Shown: piece after piece, positions 32,839 to 41,913 of the stretch
How positions within the stretch are numbered: the stretch's first letter is position 1
Layout of the letters: each line of letters starts with the position of its first letter
NCBI GenBank assembly: GCA_016213675.1
Contig: JACQZW010000059.1
Span: 1-64,000 of the forward strand
Direction of reading: 5' to 3'
DNA length: 64,000 nucleotides
From: Acidobacteriota bacterium
Lineage (GTDB): Bacteria; Acidobacteriota; Thermoanaerobaculia; Thermoanaerobaculales; Thermoanaerobaculaceae
Program-made: the position numbers and the translations under genes
The notes under the pieces: generated by a model
The model's database searches: none
The model's input: only the letters and a program-made list of their open reading frames with translations
Told to the model about the DNA's origin: nothing

Positions 32839-34205
32839 CACCCACCTCCTTCGTCGCCGGTCAGCCCCGCGAGGGCGGCCGCGAACGCAGCGCGACGGCG
32901 CTCGAGCCCGCGTCGCCGCGTCCTGATCGCCGTTCCCAGCTCGCCCAACCCGAGGTTGCCCGCGCCCCCGGCGTGCGTCCGGGCGGCGAGGATCTCGTCC
33001 GTGCCCAGCGGCGGCGGGTGCACGCCGTCGCGTACCTCGGCAGCCACCGCGCGGTAGGCGGCCCGGAACGGCTCGCCGCCGCGCACCCGCCGCAGCACCT
33101 CGTCGGTGGCGAGGACGTCGCCCCCGACTGCGGCCGCACACACCTCCCGGTTTACGCCCAGCTTGGGGATTGCGAACGACGTCATCGTCAGCATCCCCTC
33201 GGCGGTGTTGAGCCCCCGCATCAGTGGGCCCTTCAGCATCTGGAGGTCGCGGTGGTAACCGCTCGGCAGCTTCCCGGCCACCGCCATCGCCTCGTGCAGG
33301 CACCCCTCGATCACCCCGGCGCGCGCCCGCGTCAGCTCGAAGACGTCCGGGTTCCGCTTTTGCGGCATGATGCTCGAGCCGGTGGCCAGCTCCGCCGGCA
33401 GCTCGAGGAAGCCGAACTCCTCGGACGAGAAGAGGATCACGTCGAAGGCGAGCTTGCCGAGGTCGTAGCCGATCTGCCAGAGCGCCGCGAGCACGGCGAC
33501 GTCGAGCTTGCCCCGCGACGGCTGCACCGCGGTGACGTTGTGCTGCACGGCTGCGAAGCCGAGCCGTCTCGCGACCAGGGCGCGGTCGAGCGGCAGCGGG
33601 ACGCCGAACCCGGCGGCCGAGCCGAGCGGCGAGCGGTCGACGAGCCGAAGGGCGGCCTCCAGCGGCTCGAGGTCGTCGAGCAACGCCTCGGCGAAGCCGG
33701 CCGCCCACAGCCCCACGCTGGAGGGCATCGCCCGTCGCTGGTGGGTGTAGCCGGGCCACACGACCCGCCGGTGCCGGCGGGCGAGGTCGACGAGAGCCTG
33801 GGACGTGTCGAGCAGGCGACCGGTCACCGCGAGCAGGCGGTCCTTGACGTAGAGCCTGAGGTCGACGAGCACCTGGTCGTTGCGTGACCGGCCGGTGTGG
33901 ACCTTCTCGCCCAGCTCGCCGAGGTCGCGGACGAGGCGGCGCTCCAGTGCCGTGTGGACGTCCTCATCGCCGGCCGTGACGGTCAGGGCACCGCTGCGCG
34001 CGTCGGCGAGCGCCCGGCGCAGCGCGGCCCGCAGGCGCTCGTGCTCGTCGGCGCCGAGGATGCCGGCCGCGGCCAGGCCCTCGGCGTGACCCAGCGTGCC
34101 GACGATGTCCCACTCGACGAGCCGTCGGTCCCACACCCGGTCGTCGCCCGCCGTGTACGCCGCCACCTCTCCCGCCAGCTTCCCACCCCACAGGGTCTCG
34201 CTCAT
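32838..34205 (-). CDS. argH: Argininosuccinate lyase
   Basis: 455 residues; splits argininosuccinate to arginine and fumarate. Signature SSIMPQKRNPDVFEL carries the catalytic serine loop; GDEDVHTALERRL and HTGRSRNDQVLVDLRLY are the other conserved superfamily regions. Overlaps argE' upstream (ATGA) and argR downstream (one base). Normal length. Confidence 0.96.
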   Translation of the reverse strand: MSETLWGGKLAGEVAAYTAGDDRVWDRRLVEWDIVGTLGHAEGLAAAGILGADEHERLRAALRRALADARSGALTVTAGDEDVHTALERRLVRDLGELGEKVHTGRSRNDQVLVDLRLYVKDRLLAVTGRLLDTSQALVDLARRHRRVVWPGYTHQRRAMPSSVGLWAAGFAEALLDDLEPLEAALRLVDRSPLGSAAGFGVPLPLDRALVARRLGFAAVQHNVTAVQPSRGKLDVAVLAALWQIGYDLGKLAFDVILFSSEEFGFLELPAELATGSSIMPQKRNPDVFELTRARAGVIEGCLHEAMAVAGKLPSGYHRDLQMLKGPLMRGLNTAEGMLTMTSFAIPKLGVNREVCAAAVGGDVLATDEVLRRVRGGEPFRAAYRAVAAEVRDGVHPPPLGTDEILAARTHAGGAGNLGLGELGTAIRTRRRGLERRRAAFAAALAGLTGDEGGG

Positions 34206-35275
34206 CGCAGGTACTCCTCCGCGACGGCAGCGTACAGCGCCGCGCCGCGCCGCACCTCCCCCAGCTCGACCCACTCGTCGGCCGTGTGCGACACCCGGGA
34301 GTCGCCGGGGCCCAGCTTGACCGTGTCGACGTCGCGCAGGAACACCCAGTCCGAGCAGGTCGGCGACGCGAACGGCGCCGCGTCGGGGCGCACGACGCGC
34401 ACGGCGGCCAGCAGCCGCGACCCGGCCGGCGTCTCGGCCGGCACCAAGCGGTCGGAGATCACCTCGACGACGGCGTGCTCCAGGTGGCCGCGGACCGCGT
34501 CGACGACCTCCGCGTGGGAGTAGGCCGGGGTGGTGCGGACGTCGAGGACCGCTTCACAACGGGGCGGGGTGACGTTGCGTGCGATGCCGGCCTGGAGCAT
34601 CGTCGGTGTCACAGCGACTTCGCCGAGCGCGGCGTGCGAGCGCTCGAGACGCAACCCGCCGAGCCGCACGAGGTCGTGCGCCGCGACCTCGATGGCGTTG
34701 GTCGGGCGCGGAAGGCGGCCGGCCGCCCAGCCGGCGTGGACCTGCTCGCCCATCCAGACCAGGCGGAGCAGGAGCTGGCCGCGCTGAGCGATGCACGGTT
34801 GGAGCGAGGTCGGCTCGCCGACGACCGCCGCGTCCGGCCGCCAGGGCAGCCGGCGCAGCGCCTCGGGCATCGTCGTGTCGCGGGTCTCCTCGCCGTAGGT
34901 CGCGAGCACGACGAGGCGCCCGCTGACCGGTCCGCCGGCGGCCGCCAGCCCGGCGGCGGCGGCGGCCATCGCGGCGACCGACGCCTTGGCGTCCGCCGCG
35001 CCGCGGCCGATCAGACGGTCGCCGTCCCCGACCCCGGCGACGGGATCCACCGACCAGCCCTCGCCGGCGGGGACGGTGTCGAGGTGCGAGGCGAGGAGCA
35101 GCGTCGGCCCGGGGCGCCGGCCCTCCACGGTGAGACGCAGCGCCGCGTCGTCGTGCTCGACGGCCAGGCCGTGGCGCCTCGCCCACCCGGCGAGCAGCTC
35201 GGCGGCGCCGCCCTCGCTCCCCGATGGGCTCGGCGTCCGCACCAGCGCGAGCAGCAGCTCCACCGCGTCGATCAC
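34202..35275 (-). CDS. argE: M20 metallo-deacylase of arginine synthesis (N-acyl-citrulline/ornithine deacylase)
   Basis: 357 residues of the ArgE/DapE/LysK family. Metal-binding and catalytic motifs: ASHLDTVPAGEGW (H and D), GRGAADAKASVAAM (bridging D), YGEETRD (catalytic E and metal E), VGEPTS, and a C-terminal H in DSRVSHTADEWV. Given the neighbouring N-acyl-ornithine transcarbamylase, its likely substrate is N-succinyl- or N-acetyl-citrulline rather than N-acetylornithine (inference). GTG 35275 is the start; the sequence before it is a 7-bp repeat gap after argB. Confidence 0.85.
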   Translation of the reverse strand: MIDAVELLLALVRTPSPSGSEGGAAELLAGWARRHGLAVEHDDAALRLTVEGRRPGPTLLLASHLDTVPAGEGWSVDPVAGVGDGDRLIGRGAADAKASVAAMAAAAAGLAAAGGPVSGRLVVLATYGEETRDTTMPEALRRLPWRPDAAVVGEPTSLQPCIAQRGQLLLRLVWMGEQVHAGWAAGRLPRPTNAIEVAAHDLVRLGGLRLERSHAALGEVAVTPTMLQAGIARNVTPPRCEAVLDVRTTPAYSHAEVVDAVRGHLEHAVVEVISDRLVPAETPAGSRLLAAVRVVRPDAAPFASPTCSDWVFLRDVDTVKLGPGDSRVSHTADEWVELGEVRRGAALYAAVAEEYLR

Positions 35276-35318
35276 GTCCCGTGCCTCTCGGTGGGGCGGG
35301 GCTGGCCCCCGCCCATCT

Positions 35319-35353
35319 CCTCGAGCCTCAAGCCCCAAGCCTCAAGCCTCCTC
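35319..35353. repeat. Heptad array, unit CCTCAAG
   Basis: Units CCTCAAG, CCCCAAG, CCTCAAG and degenerate flanks in the 76-base gap between argB and argE, the first of two such joints inside the arginine operon. Confidence 0.8.
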
Positions 35354-36269
35354 ACCGCTCCTCCGCGGCGTAGGCGGCGGCCTCGGCGCCGGCGACGATC
35401 ATCGTCCCGCAGCCGTGCCCGGTGAACACCTCGACGAGCAGCGCGTCGGCGACGCGGCCGTCGATGATGTGGGTGCGACGCACGCCGCTCGCGACCGCTC
35501 GCAGGCACGCCTCGACCTTCGGGCGCATGCCGCCGCGCAGGGCGCCCGAGGCGAGCAGCGACTCGAGGTCCTCGGGCCGGGCGAACGCCACCAGGCTCGA
35601 CGGGTCCGTGACGTCACGCAGCACGCCCGGCGCGCCGGTGAGGAAGATCAGCTTCTTGGCCTTGATGGCGCTGGCGAGCGCCTCCGCGACGGTGTCCGCG
35701 TTGACGTTGAGCACGTTGCCGTCGCGGTCGGCGGCCAGCGAGGCGACCACCGGCACGTACCCCTGCGGCAGCAGCAGGTCGAGGAGCGCGGTGTCCACGC
35801 CCTCGATGTCGCCGACCTCGCCGAAGCTGACCACGCGCTCGGCACCGGCGTCGTCGCGCATCGTGACCGGCGGCCGGCGTCGTGCCGTGACCAGCCCGGC
35901 GTCGATGCCCGACAGGCCGACCGCCCTGACCGACTGGCCGCGCAACGCCGCCAGCACGTCGACGTTGAGCTGCCCCGCGTAGACCATCTTGCACACCTCG
36001 AGCGCCTGCGGGCTGGTCACCCGCCGGCCGGCGACGATCTCCGGCTCGAAGCCCATCCGCCGCGACAGCTCGGAGGCCTGCGGGCCGCCGCCGTGGACCA
36101 GCACGACGCGGATCGACAGCGACTCCAGCAACGCGACCTGGATCGCCACGTTGGCCAGCACCTTGGGGTCGGCGAGCACCTCGCCGCCCAGCTTGACGAC
36201 GAACGTCTGGTCGCGGTACAGCCGCGTGTAGTCGAGGGCTTCTTTCAGCCCCTGCACGAGATCGGTCAT
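35352..36269 (-). CDS. argB: N-acyl-glutamate kinase (acetylglutamate kinase family)
   Basis: 305 residues. Amino-acid-kinase fold: VVKLGGEVLADP, VLVHGGGPQASELSRRMG (N-acyl-glutamate site), VNADTVAEALASAIKAKKLIFLTGAPGVL, and RPKVEACLRAVASG near the nucleotide site. The stand-alone kinase has no N-terminal arginine-sensing helix of the hexameric type. If the pathway is succinylated, it would act on N-succinylglutamate. ATG 36269 overlaps the argF' stop (ATGA). Confidence 0.93.
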   Translation of the reverse strand: MTDLVQGLKEALDYTRLYRDQTFVVKLGGEVLADPKVLANVAIQVALLESLSIRVVLVHGGGPQASELSRRMGFEPEIVAGRRVTSPQALEVCKMVYAGQLNVDVLAALRGQSVRAVGLSGIDAGLVTARRRPPVTMRDDAGAERVVSFGEVGDIEGVDTALLDLLLPQGYVPVVASLAADRDGNVLNVNADTVAEALASAIKAKKLIFLTGAPGVLRDVTDPSSLVAFARPEDLESLLASGALRGGMRPKVEACLRAVASGVRRTHIIDGRVADALLVEVFTGHGCGTMIVAGAEAAAYAAEER

Positions 36270-37282
36270 GAAAGCCCTCCCAATAGGTCGAGCAACAGTG
36301 CCCTCTGGGCGTGGAGGCGGTTCTCCGCCTGGTCGGTGACGACCGACCACGGGCCGTCCAGGACGCCGTCGGTGACGATCACGTTGCGGCGGACCGGCAG
36401 GCAGTGCATGAAGATCCCCTGCCCGCCCCGGGTCGCGCCCATCCGTGCCTCGTCGACCCGCCACGAGCGGAACGGCGCCCGCACCTCGGCCTCGGCCGAC
36501 GGGTTGCCGAAGCAGGCCAGGCTCCCCCAGCTCTTGGCGTAGACCGCGTCGGCGCCGGCGATCGCCTCGTCGATGTCGTGGGTCACCTTCACGGTGCCAC
36601 CGTTGCGCGCCGCGACCGCCTCGATCGCCGCCATGTCGTCGGCGTCCAGCTCGAACCCCGGCGGGTGGGCGATCGTCACCTCCATGCCGAGCCGCGCCGC
36701 GTCGATCGCCGCCGACACCGGGACCGCCGTGGGCAGCGCCTTGGGGTGCCACGCCCAGGTGAGAACGAACCTCTTGCCCTTAGGCTCCCCGAGCTTCTCC
36801 TGGAGCGTGAGCGCGTCGGCCAACCCCTGGCACGGGTGGCGCCGCGCCGACTCGAAGTTGATCACCGGCACCCCGGCGTGCGCCGCGAAGCCGCGCACCA
36901 CCTCGTCGCGCCGCGCCTCGGCCCAGGTCGCCGCCCTCGGGAACGAGCGCACGCCGAGGGCGTCGGCGTAGCGGCCGAGGACCCGGGCCGCCTCGACGAG
37001 GTGCTCGACGGTGTCGCCGTCCATCACCGCGCCGGGCCTCGTCTCGATCGCCCAGGAGCCCTTGCCGGGCTCGAGACACACGGCGTGGCCGCCGTGCCTG
37101 AGCATCGCCACCTCGAACGACGTCCGGGTGCGCAGCGATGGGTCGAAGAAGATCATCGCCAGGACCTTGCCGGCCAGCGAGCCGGACGCCTCGCCGCGCT
37201 TGAGGCGCGCCGCGTGGGCCAGGAGCGCCAGGATCGCCTCGTCCGACCACTCGTCGGTGGCGAGGAAGTCGCGTTTCGTCAT
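36266..37282 (-). CDS. argF': N-acyl-ornithine carbamoyltransferase, probably N-succinylornithine-specific (ArgF')
   Basis: 338 residues of the AOTCase/SOTCase branch, not ordinary OTCase. Carbamoyl-phosphate loop PSLRTRTSFE (48-57), the 70-95 region with PGKGSWAIE and MDGDTVEH, RRHPCQGLAD (148-156), HCLPVRR (293-299). Residue 92 is Val where X. campestris AOTCase has Glu92 and B. fragilis SOTCase has Pro; published E92V, E92P, E92S and E92A changes turn AOTCase into SOTCase. Residue 302 is Ile, as in SOTCase, where AOTCase has the carboxylated Lys302. Succinylornithine is thus the predicted substrate. ATG 37282 overlaps the argD stop. Confidence 0.88.
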   Translation of the reverse strand: MTKRDFLATDEWSDEAILALLAHAARLKRGEASGSLAGKVLAMIFFDPSLRTRTSFEVAMLRHGGHAVCLEPGKGSWAIETRPGAVMDGDTVEHLVEAARVLGRYADALGVRSFPRAATWAEARRDEVVRGFAAHAGVPVINFESARRHPCQGLADALTLQEKLGEPKGKRFVLTWAWHPKALPTAVPVSAAIDAARLGMEVTIAHPPGFELDADDMAAIEAVAARNGGTVKVTHDIDEAIAGADAVYAKSWGSLACFGNPSAEAEVRAPFRSWRVDEARMGATRGGQGIFMHCLPVRRNVIVTDGVLDGPWSVVTDQAENRLHAQRALLLDLLGGLS

Positions 37283-38475
37283 GACAGCACCTCTTTCAGG
37301 ACCTGCACGAACTCGTCGGCCTCGGCCTCGGTGAGGACCAGCGGCGGGAGCAGGCGCAGGACCCGCGGGTCCTCGGCCGAGCCGACGAGCACCCCACGCT
37401 CGAACAGCGCCTGCTGCACGGGCTTCGCGGGCCGGTCGAGGACCACGCCGAGCAGGAGGCCGCGCCCCTGCACCCGGATCACTCCGGGAAGCGTGACGAG
37501 GGCATCGCGCAGGCGGCGCTCCAGCGCTCCGGCGCGGTCGGCAAGACCCTCGTCCCGCAGCACCTCGAGATTGGCCACGGCAGCCGCGCACGGCACCGGC
37601 CCGCCGCCGAACGTCGTGCCCATGTCGCCGCTCCCGATCCCCTCGGCGACGTGCTCGGCGATCAGCGCCGCGCCCATCGGCAAGCCGCCCGCGATCCCCT
37701 TGGCCAGCGTCAGCACGTCGGGCAGCACGCCGTAGGCCTGGGCGGCGGTGAAGGCGCCGGTGCGCCCGCAGCCGCATTGCACCTCGTCGAACACCAGCAC
37801 GGCGCCGGCGAGGTCGCAGGCGCGGCGCGCGGCGCGGAGGAACGCCGGGCTGCAGTCGCGCGCCCCGGCGAGCCCCTGCACCGGCTCGACGATCACCGCG
37901 GCGATGGTGTCGTCGACGAGCCGTGACAGTGCCGCCGCGTCGTCGAACGGGCACACCGCCGTCATCCCGAGCAGCGCCCGGCCGGCCTCGGAGGTCGCCG
38001 CCAGCTCGCGGTAGTGCGCGATGCCGGAAACCGCCAGGGTGGCCAGCGAGCGTCCGTGGAACCCGCCCTCGACGGTGACGACCCGGGCGCGCCCGGTCGT
38101 GCGCCGGGCGAGCGACCGCGCAGCCTCGTTGGCCTCGGCGCCGGAGTTGACCAGGAACACCCGGTCCAGGCCCCGGGGCGCCAGCTCGGCGAGGAGCGTG
38201 AACAGCCTGTCGCGCACTACGAGCGGCACGGCGTTGGAGTAGAACAGGAGGGCGTCGGCTTGCGCGCAGATCGCGGCGACGACCTCCGGGTGGCAGTGGC
38301 CGGTGAGCGCCACGGCGTGCCCGCCGTACATGTCGAGGAACCGCCGGCCGGCGGCGTCCCACAGCTCCGAGGCACGGCCGCGCACCGGCTCGAGCGGCAG
38401 CCGCCCGAAGACCGGCAGCTCGTTCGGATGTGGCGAGCCCGCGGCCCGTGCCTTGTGGCCCGTGTCCTTCAGCAT
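37279..38475 (-). CDS. argD: N-acyl-ornithine aminotransferase
   Basis: 398-residue class III PLP aminotransferase. Motifs: LDMYGGHAVALTGHCHP, FLVNSGAEANEAARSLAR, VEPVQGLAGA, VFDEVQCGCGRTG and the PLP-lysine in VLTLAKGIAGGLPMGA. Makes N-acyl-ornithine from the semialdehyde. ATG 38475 overlaps the argC stop by seven bases. Confidence 0.93.
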   Translation of the reverse strand: MLKDTGHKARAAGSPHPNELPVFGRLPLEPVRGRASELWDAAGRRFLDMYGGHAVALTGHCHPEVVAAICAQADALLFYSNAVPLVVRDRLFTLLAELAPRGLDRVFLVNSGAEANEAARSLARRTTGRARVVTVEGGFHGRSLATLAVSGIAHYRELAATSEAGRALLGMTAVCPFDDAAALSRLVDDTIAAVIVEPVQGLAGARDCSPAFLRAARRACDLAGAVLVFDEVQCGCGRTGAFTAAQAYGVLPDVLTLAKGIAGGLPMGAALIAEHVAEGIGSGDMGTTFGGGPVPCAAAVANLEVLRDEGLADRAGALERRLRDALVTLPGVIRVQGRGLLLGVVLDRPAKPVQQALFERGVLVGSAEDPRVLRLLPPLVLTEAEADEFVQVLKEVLS

Positions 38476-39536
38476 GGGTAGAGACCTCCGAACTCGAGGC
38501 CGGCCGTTTCGGCCAGTCCGAGCGCAAGGTTCATCGCCTGGATCGCCTGCCCGGCGGCGCCCTTGACCAGGTTGTCGATGGCGGAGAGCATGACGACCTC
38601 CCGGCCGCCGTCGCGGCTCGCGGCATGGAGGTGCACGAAGTTGGTGCCGACGACGGCGGCCAGCTCCGGCGGCGCGTCGAGCACGCGGACGAAAGGCCGC
38701 CCCGCGTAGGCATCGCGCAGCAGGCCGAGCGGGTCGCCGAGCGGCTCCCGGAGGCGTGCCCGCAGCGTCGCGTGGATGCCGCGTACCAGCGGCGCCGAGT
38801 GGGTCAGGAGCGAGCAGGTCGCGGCGGGGTCGCCGGTCCAGCCGCGCAGTTGCTCGGCGACCTCGGCCTCGTGGCGGTGGCCGCCGAGGGAGTAACCGAA
38901 GAAGCTGTGCGCCCGCACCGGGTGGTGGGTCGTCCGCTTCGGCTCCGCGCCCGAGCCCGACGAGCCGGTCACCGCGAAGCACGCCGCCGGCTCGGCGAGC
39001 GTTCCGGCCCGGGCCAGCGGGTAGAGGGCGAGCAGCGTCGCGGTCGCGAAGCACCCCGGTGCGGCGATCCGGCGCGCCCCGGCCAGGCGGGCGCCCGCCA
39101 CGTCGGCGAGGCCGTACCGCCAGGCCGGGAGCTGCTCCGGACAGGCGTGCGGGCCGTAGAACTCCTCGACGAGCGTGGCGTCGCGGACCCGGAAGTCGGC
39201 CGCGGTGTCGATCACCAGCCGCGCCCCGGCGGCCTCAATGTCGGCCGCGAGCCGCTGCGAGCGGCCGTGCGGCAGAGCGAGGAACAGCACGTCGGCCCAC
39301 ACCGCGGCGCCGCGAACGTCGGGGGCCTCGAAGGTGCCGCCGGCGGCGTGGAGCAGCGCCGGGTGCACGGCCGACCACGGGCGGTCGGTGTTGCTCTCGG
39401 AGAACGCGCGCAGCGTTCCGACCGCCGGGTGCGCGGCGAGCAGGCGGAGCAGCTCCCCGCCGACGTACCCCGACGCGCCGAGCACGGCGACGCTGAGCCC
39501 GCCGGTCCCCGCGCCCCCCGGGCTACCGCCTTGCAT
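38469..39536 (-). CDS. argC: N-acyl-gamma-glutamyl-phosphate reductase
   Basis: 355 residues. Rossmann start [23 protein letters not shown]; the catalytic cysteine is in AAPGCFATATLLALYPL; the C-terminal domain has HLHAASRDGGREVVMLSAIDN. ASD-like fold. It overlaps the preceding P-loop gene by 14 bases. The GSSGSGAEPKRTTHHPVR segment resembles the LysY/ArgC side of the family. Confidence 0.92.
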   Translation of the reverse strand: MQGGSPGGAGTGGLSVAVLGASGYVGGELLRLLAAHPAVGTLRAFSESNTDRPWSAVHPALLHAAGGTFEAPDVRGAAVWADVLFLALPHGRSQRLAADIEAAGARLVIDTAADFRVRDATLVEEFYGPHACPEQLPAWRYGLADVAGARLAGARRIAAPGCFATATLLALYPLARAGTLAEPAACFAVTGSSGSGAEPKRTTHHPVRAHSFFGYSLGGHRHEAEVAEQLRGWTGDPAATCSLLTHSAPLVRGIHATLRARLREPLGDPLGLLRDAYAGRPFVRVLDAPPELAAVVGTNFVHLHAASRDGGREVVMLSAIDNLVKGAAGQAIQAMNLALGLAETAGLEFGGLYPC

Positions 39537-40581
39537 TGACGGCCTCCAGGACGACGCCGGCGAGCAGCCCGTCGTCGCGGCGCGCGTTGTGCGCGGGCAG
39601 GCCGAGCTGGTCGCGGATGAAGCGGCAGCCGACCTCGTTGTCGGTGCACGGGCCGGACATCACCGTCGGGCGCAGGCCGAAGCGCTCGTCGAGCACCCGC
39701 ACCGCGCCCCACGCCGCCACCTGGTCCGGCGCGCAGCACACCAGCGCCGCCGACAGCCCCATCAACGGGGCGTCGGCGAGGAGCTGCGCGACGCCGTACT
39801 CGCCGAGGATCCCGTCGCCGAGCTCGGCGACGATGACGTCGGGCTTGGTCGAGCGGGCCAACTCGTTGAGCAGCCCGTACGCCGTCGGCAGCGCCTCTGC
39901 CGCGCTGGTCGAGACGATCCCGGCGTCGTTGAACGTGAGCGCCGCCACCGCGCCGGAGTCGAGCATCGCCAGCGCGTCGCGGCGCAACGCGACGCCGGTC
40001 ATCTTGACGCCGGCGACCCGGAGCCCCACGCGCGTCAGGCCGCGGACGATCTCCGCCGCGGCCATCGTCTTGCCGGCGTCCATGCACGTCCCGGCGACGT
40101 AGACCACGGGGACGCGGCACTCGAGCGCCTCGCTCTGCGGCACGGCGTTGTCGCGGATGTGCGCCGGACGGCCGACCCGGTCGCCGGTCTTGGGGAACGC
40201 GAGCACGGCGCCGAGCACCTCGGCCTCGAACGGCTGGCCGTAGTCGGGGTTGGTCGCCGTGCAGCGACCGAGCACGCCGCCCATGTTGAGCACGTGCACC
40301 GTGTCGCCGGGCGCGAGGGTGTCCGGCACGACGCCCGCGTAGCCGCGCAGCGCGTTGCGGTGGCCGAGCGTTCCCGCCAGCACGTCGCCGGCCCGCAGGC
40401 GGATGAACCGCCCGGTGAGGTCCTCCATCTGGTTGTAGACCGCCTTGTCGGCGAGGATGCGCACCGCGAGCACGTGCCCCTCGCGGCACACGATGTCCGG
40501 GCCGAGCAGCACCTCGCTGCCCAGGCGGGCGTTGCGCGTCGACGAGGCGATGCGGTCGAGGCGGACGCGCGTGGTCACCAT
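39523..40581 (-). CDS. P-loop protein of unknown function inside the arginine operon
   Basis: 352 residues. The N-terminal ~150 residues are beta-rich (HVLNMGGVLGRCTATNPDYG). Residues ~157-350 form a P-loop domain with Walker A GTCMDAGKT (about 164-172), like the DUF1611/dethiobiotin-synthetase-type fold, then VKMTGVALRRDALAM and VIVAELGDGILGEYG. I recall a DUF1611-type P-loop protein (DgcN) acting as a D-glutamate N-acetyltransferase, so a link to N-acyl-glutamate formation is conceivable but unproven. It lies between argG and argC; no argA or argJ is present. Confidence 0.7.
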   Translation of the reverse strand: MVTTRVRLDRIASSTRNARLGSEVLLGPDIVCREGHVLAVRILADKAVYNQMEDLTGRFIRLRAGDVLAGTLGHRNALRGYAGVVPDTLAPGDTVHVLNMGGVLGRCTATNPDYGQPFEAEVLGAVLAFPKTGDRVGRPAHIRDNAVPQSEALECRVPVVYVAGTCMDAGKTMAAAEIVRGLTRVGLRVAGVKMTGVALRRDALAMLDSGAVAALTFNDAGIVSTSAAEALPTAYGLLNELARSTKPDVIVAELGDGILGEYGVAQLLADAPLMGLSAALVCCAPDQVAAWGAVRVLDERFGLRPTVMSGPCTDNEVGCRFIRDQLGLPAHNARRDDGLLAGVVLEAVNARR

Positions 40582-40603
40582 GGGCGCCTCCCCGACCGAC
40601 CGA

Positions 40604-40631
40604 GGACAGGGGACAGGGGAAGGGGGACAGG
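40604..40631. repeat. Heptad array, unit GGACAGG
   Basis: Units GGACAGG, GGACAGG, GGAAGGG, GGACAGG in the 76-base gap between argG and the P-loop gene, the second joint of the arginine operon. Confidence 0.8.
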
Positions 40632-40657
40632 CACGACGAGTGGCCAGCGCCGTCCGG

Positions 40658-41866
40658 TCATGGCTCGGGCTCTCCGTCGGCGTCGGTGTCGCGGCGGGTG
40701 GCGAGCAGCGACGGGACGGCGGCGAGCTTGGCGAAGGCGCGTGCCTCCTCGCCGGTCCACAGCGCGTGGGACTCGCCGTAGCGGGCCACCGAAGGCTGCA
40801 TCAGGCTGTACGGCGAGCGCACCCCGGTGACGGCGAAGCGGCCGGGCGCCAGGCGCACGCGGGTGTCGCCCTGGACGTGCCGCTGGCTCGACGCGATCAT
40901 CGCCTCGATGTCGCGCATCACCGGATCGAACGCCTGCCCCTCGTGCAGGCGGTCGCCCCAGAACTGCGCGACGTGGTCCTTCCAGAACGACTGCCACTTG
41001 GTGAGGACGAGCTTCTCGAGCTCGCGGTGGGCGGCGATCAGGACCTGCGCGGCGCCGGCCTCGAAGCCGATCCGCCCCTTGATGCCGAGCACCGTCTCGC
41101 CGAGGTGGATGCCCCGGCCGATCCCGTACGGCCGCAGCGCGGCGTCGAGCGCCTCGACCAGCGCCGGCCCGGGCATCGCGGAGCCGTTCAGCGTCACCGG
41201 CAGCCCCTCCTTCCACGCAATGACGAGGTCGACGGCCGGCACCTTCGGATCCGGCTCGCCCCCCGGCCAGGCGTCCGCCGGCGGTCCCTGCCACGGGTCG
41301 TGCGTCCATCCGCCCCCCAGCGTGGTGCCCCACAGCCCGGCGTTGACCGAGTAGCGGCTGGCCCCGGCCGGGACCGGGAGGCCGAGGCCCTCCAGGTATG
41401 AGGCCGCCTGCTCGCGCTTCAGCCCCAGCTCGCGGACCGGCGTGACGATCGGCACGCCCGGCAGGAGCACCGCGAAGGCGACGTCGAAGCGGACCTGGTC
41501 GTTGCCGGCGCCGGTCGAGCCGTGCGCCACCGCGTCGGCGTCGAGCTCCGTGGCGACCCTCGCGACCTCGATCGCCTGCTGCGTGCGCTCGGCTGCCACC
41601 GACACCGGGTAGACGCCGCCGCGCAGCACGTTGCCGCGGACCAGCGTGGCGACGAAGCGGTCCCAGGTCGTCTGGCGCGCATCGACCTCGCGGTGCGCGA
41701 CGGCGCCGACGGCCGCCGCCTGCGCGGCCACCCGATCGAGCTCGGCGCGCGACAGCCCGCCGGTGTCGACCGTCACCGTCGTGACCTCGGCGCCCTTCTC
41801 CCGCGTCAGATAGGCGACGCAGAACGACGTGTCGAGTCCACCTGAGAACGCCAGCACAACCTTCAT
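40658..41866 (-). CDS. argG: Argininosuccinate synthase
   Basis: 402 residues; condenses citrulline and aspartate with ATP. VVLAFSGGLDTSFCVAYL holds the PP-loop SGGLDTS; GSTGAGNDQVRFDV, a SRYSVNAGLWG stretch and DPW. First gene of the arginine operon. GGGAGAGG lies seven bases before ATG 41866; upstream is an ArgR-controlled promoter. The sequence fits the short ArgG group typical of Bacteroidetes-like clusters. Confidence 0.95.
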   Translation of the reverse strand: MKVVLAFSGGLDTSFCVAYLTREKGAEVTTVTVDTGGLSRAELDRVAAQAAAVGAVAHREVDARQTTWDRFVATLVRGNVLRGGVYPVSVAAERTQQAIEVARVATELDADAVAHGSTGAGNDQVRFDVAFAVLLPGVPIVTPVRELGLKREQAASYLEGLGLPVPAGASRYSVNAGLWGTTLGGGWTHDPWQGPPADAWPGGEPDPKVPAVDLVIAWKEGLPVTLNGSAMPGPALVEALDAALRPYGIGRGIHLGETVLGIKGRIGFEAGAAQVLIAAHRELEKLVLTKWQSFWKDHVAQFWGDRLHEGQAFDPVMRDIEAMIASSQRHVQGDTRVRLAPGRFAVTGVRSPYSLMQPSVARYGESHALWTGEEARAFAKLAAVPSLLATRRDTDADGEPEP

Positions 41867-41913
41867 CGCCTCTCCCGTCCGCAGCATGTCCTGGATGCAT
41901 GCCGAATGAATCA

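Noticed and set aside
36266-37282. Ordinary ornithine carbamoyltransferase (argF)
   Set aside because: The 70-100 and 293-302 regions match the acyl-ornithine transcarbamylases, not OTCase.
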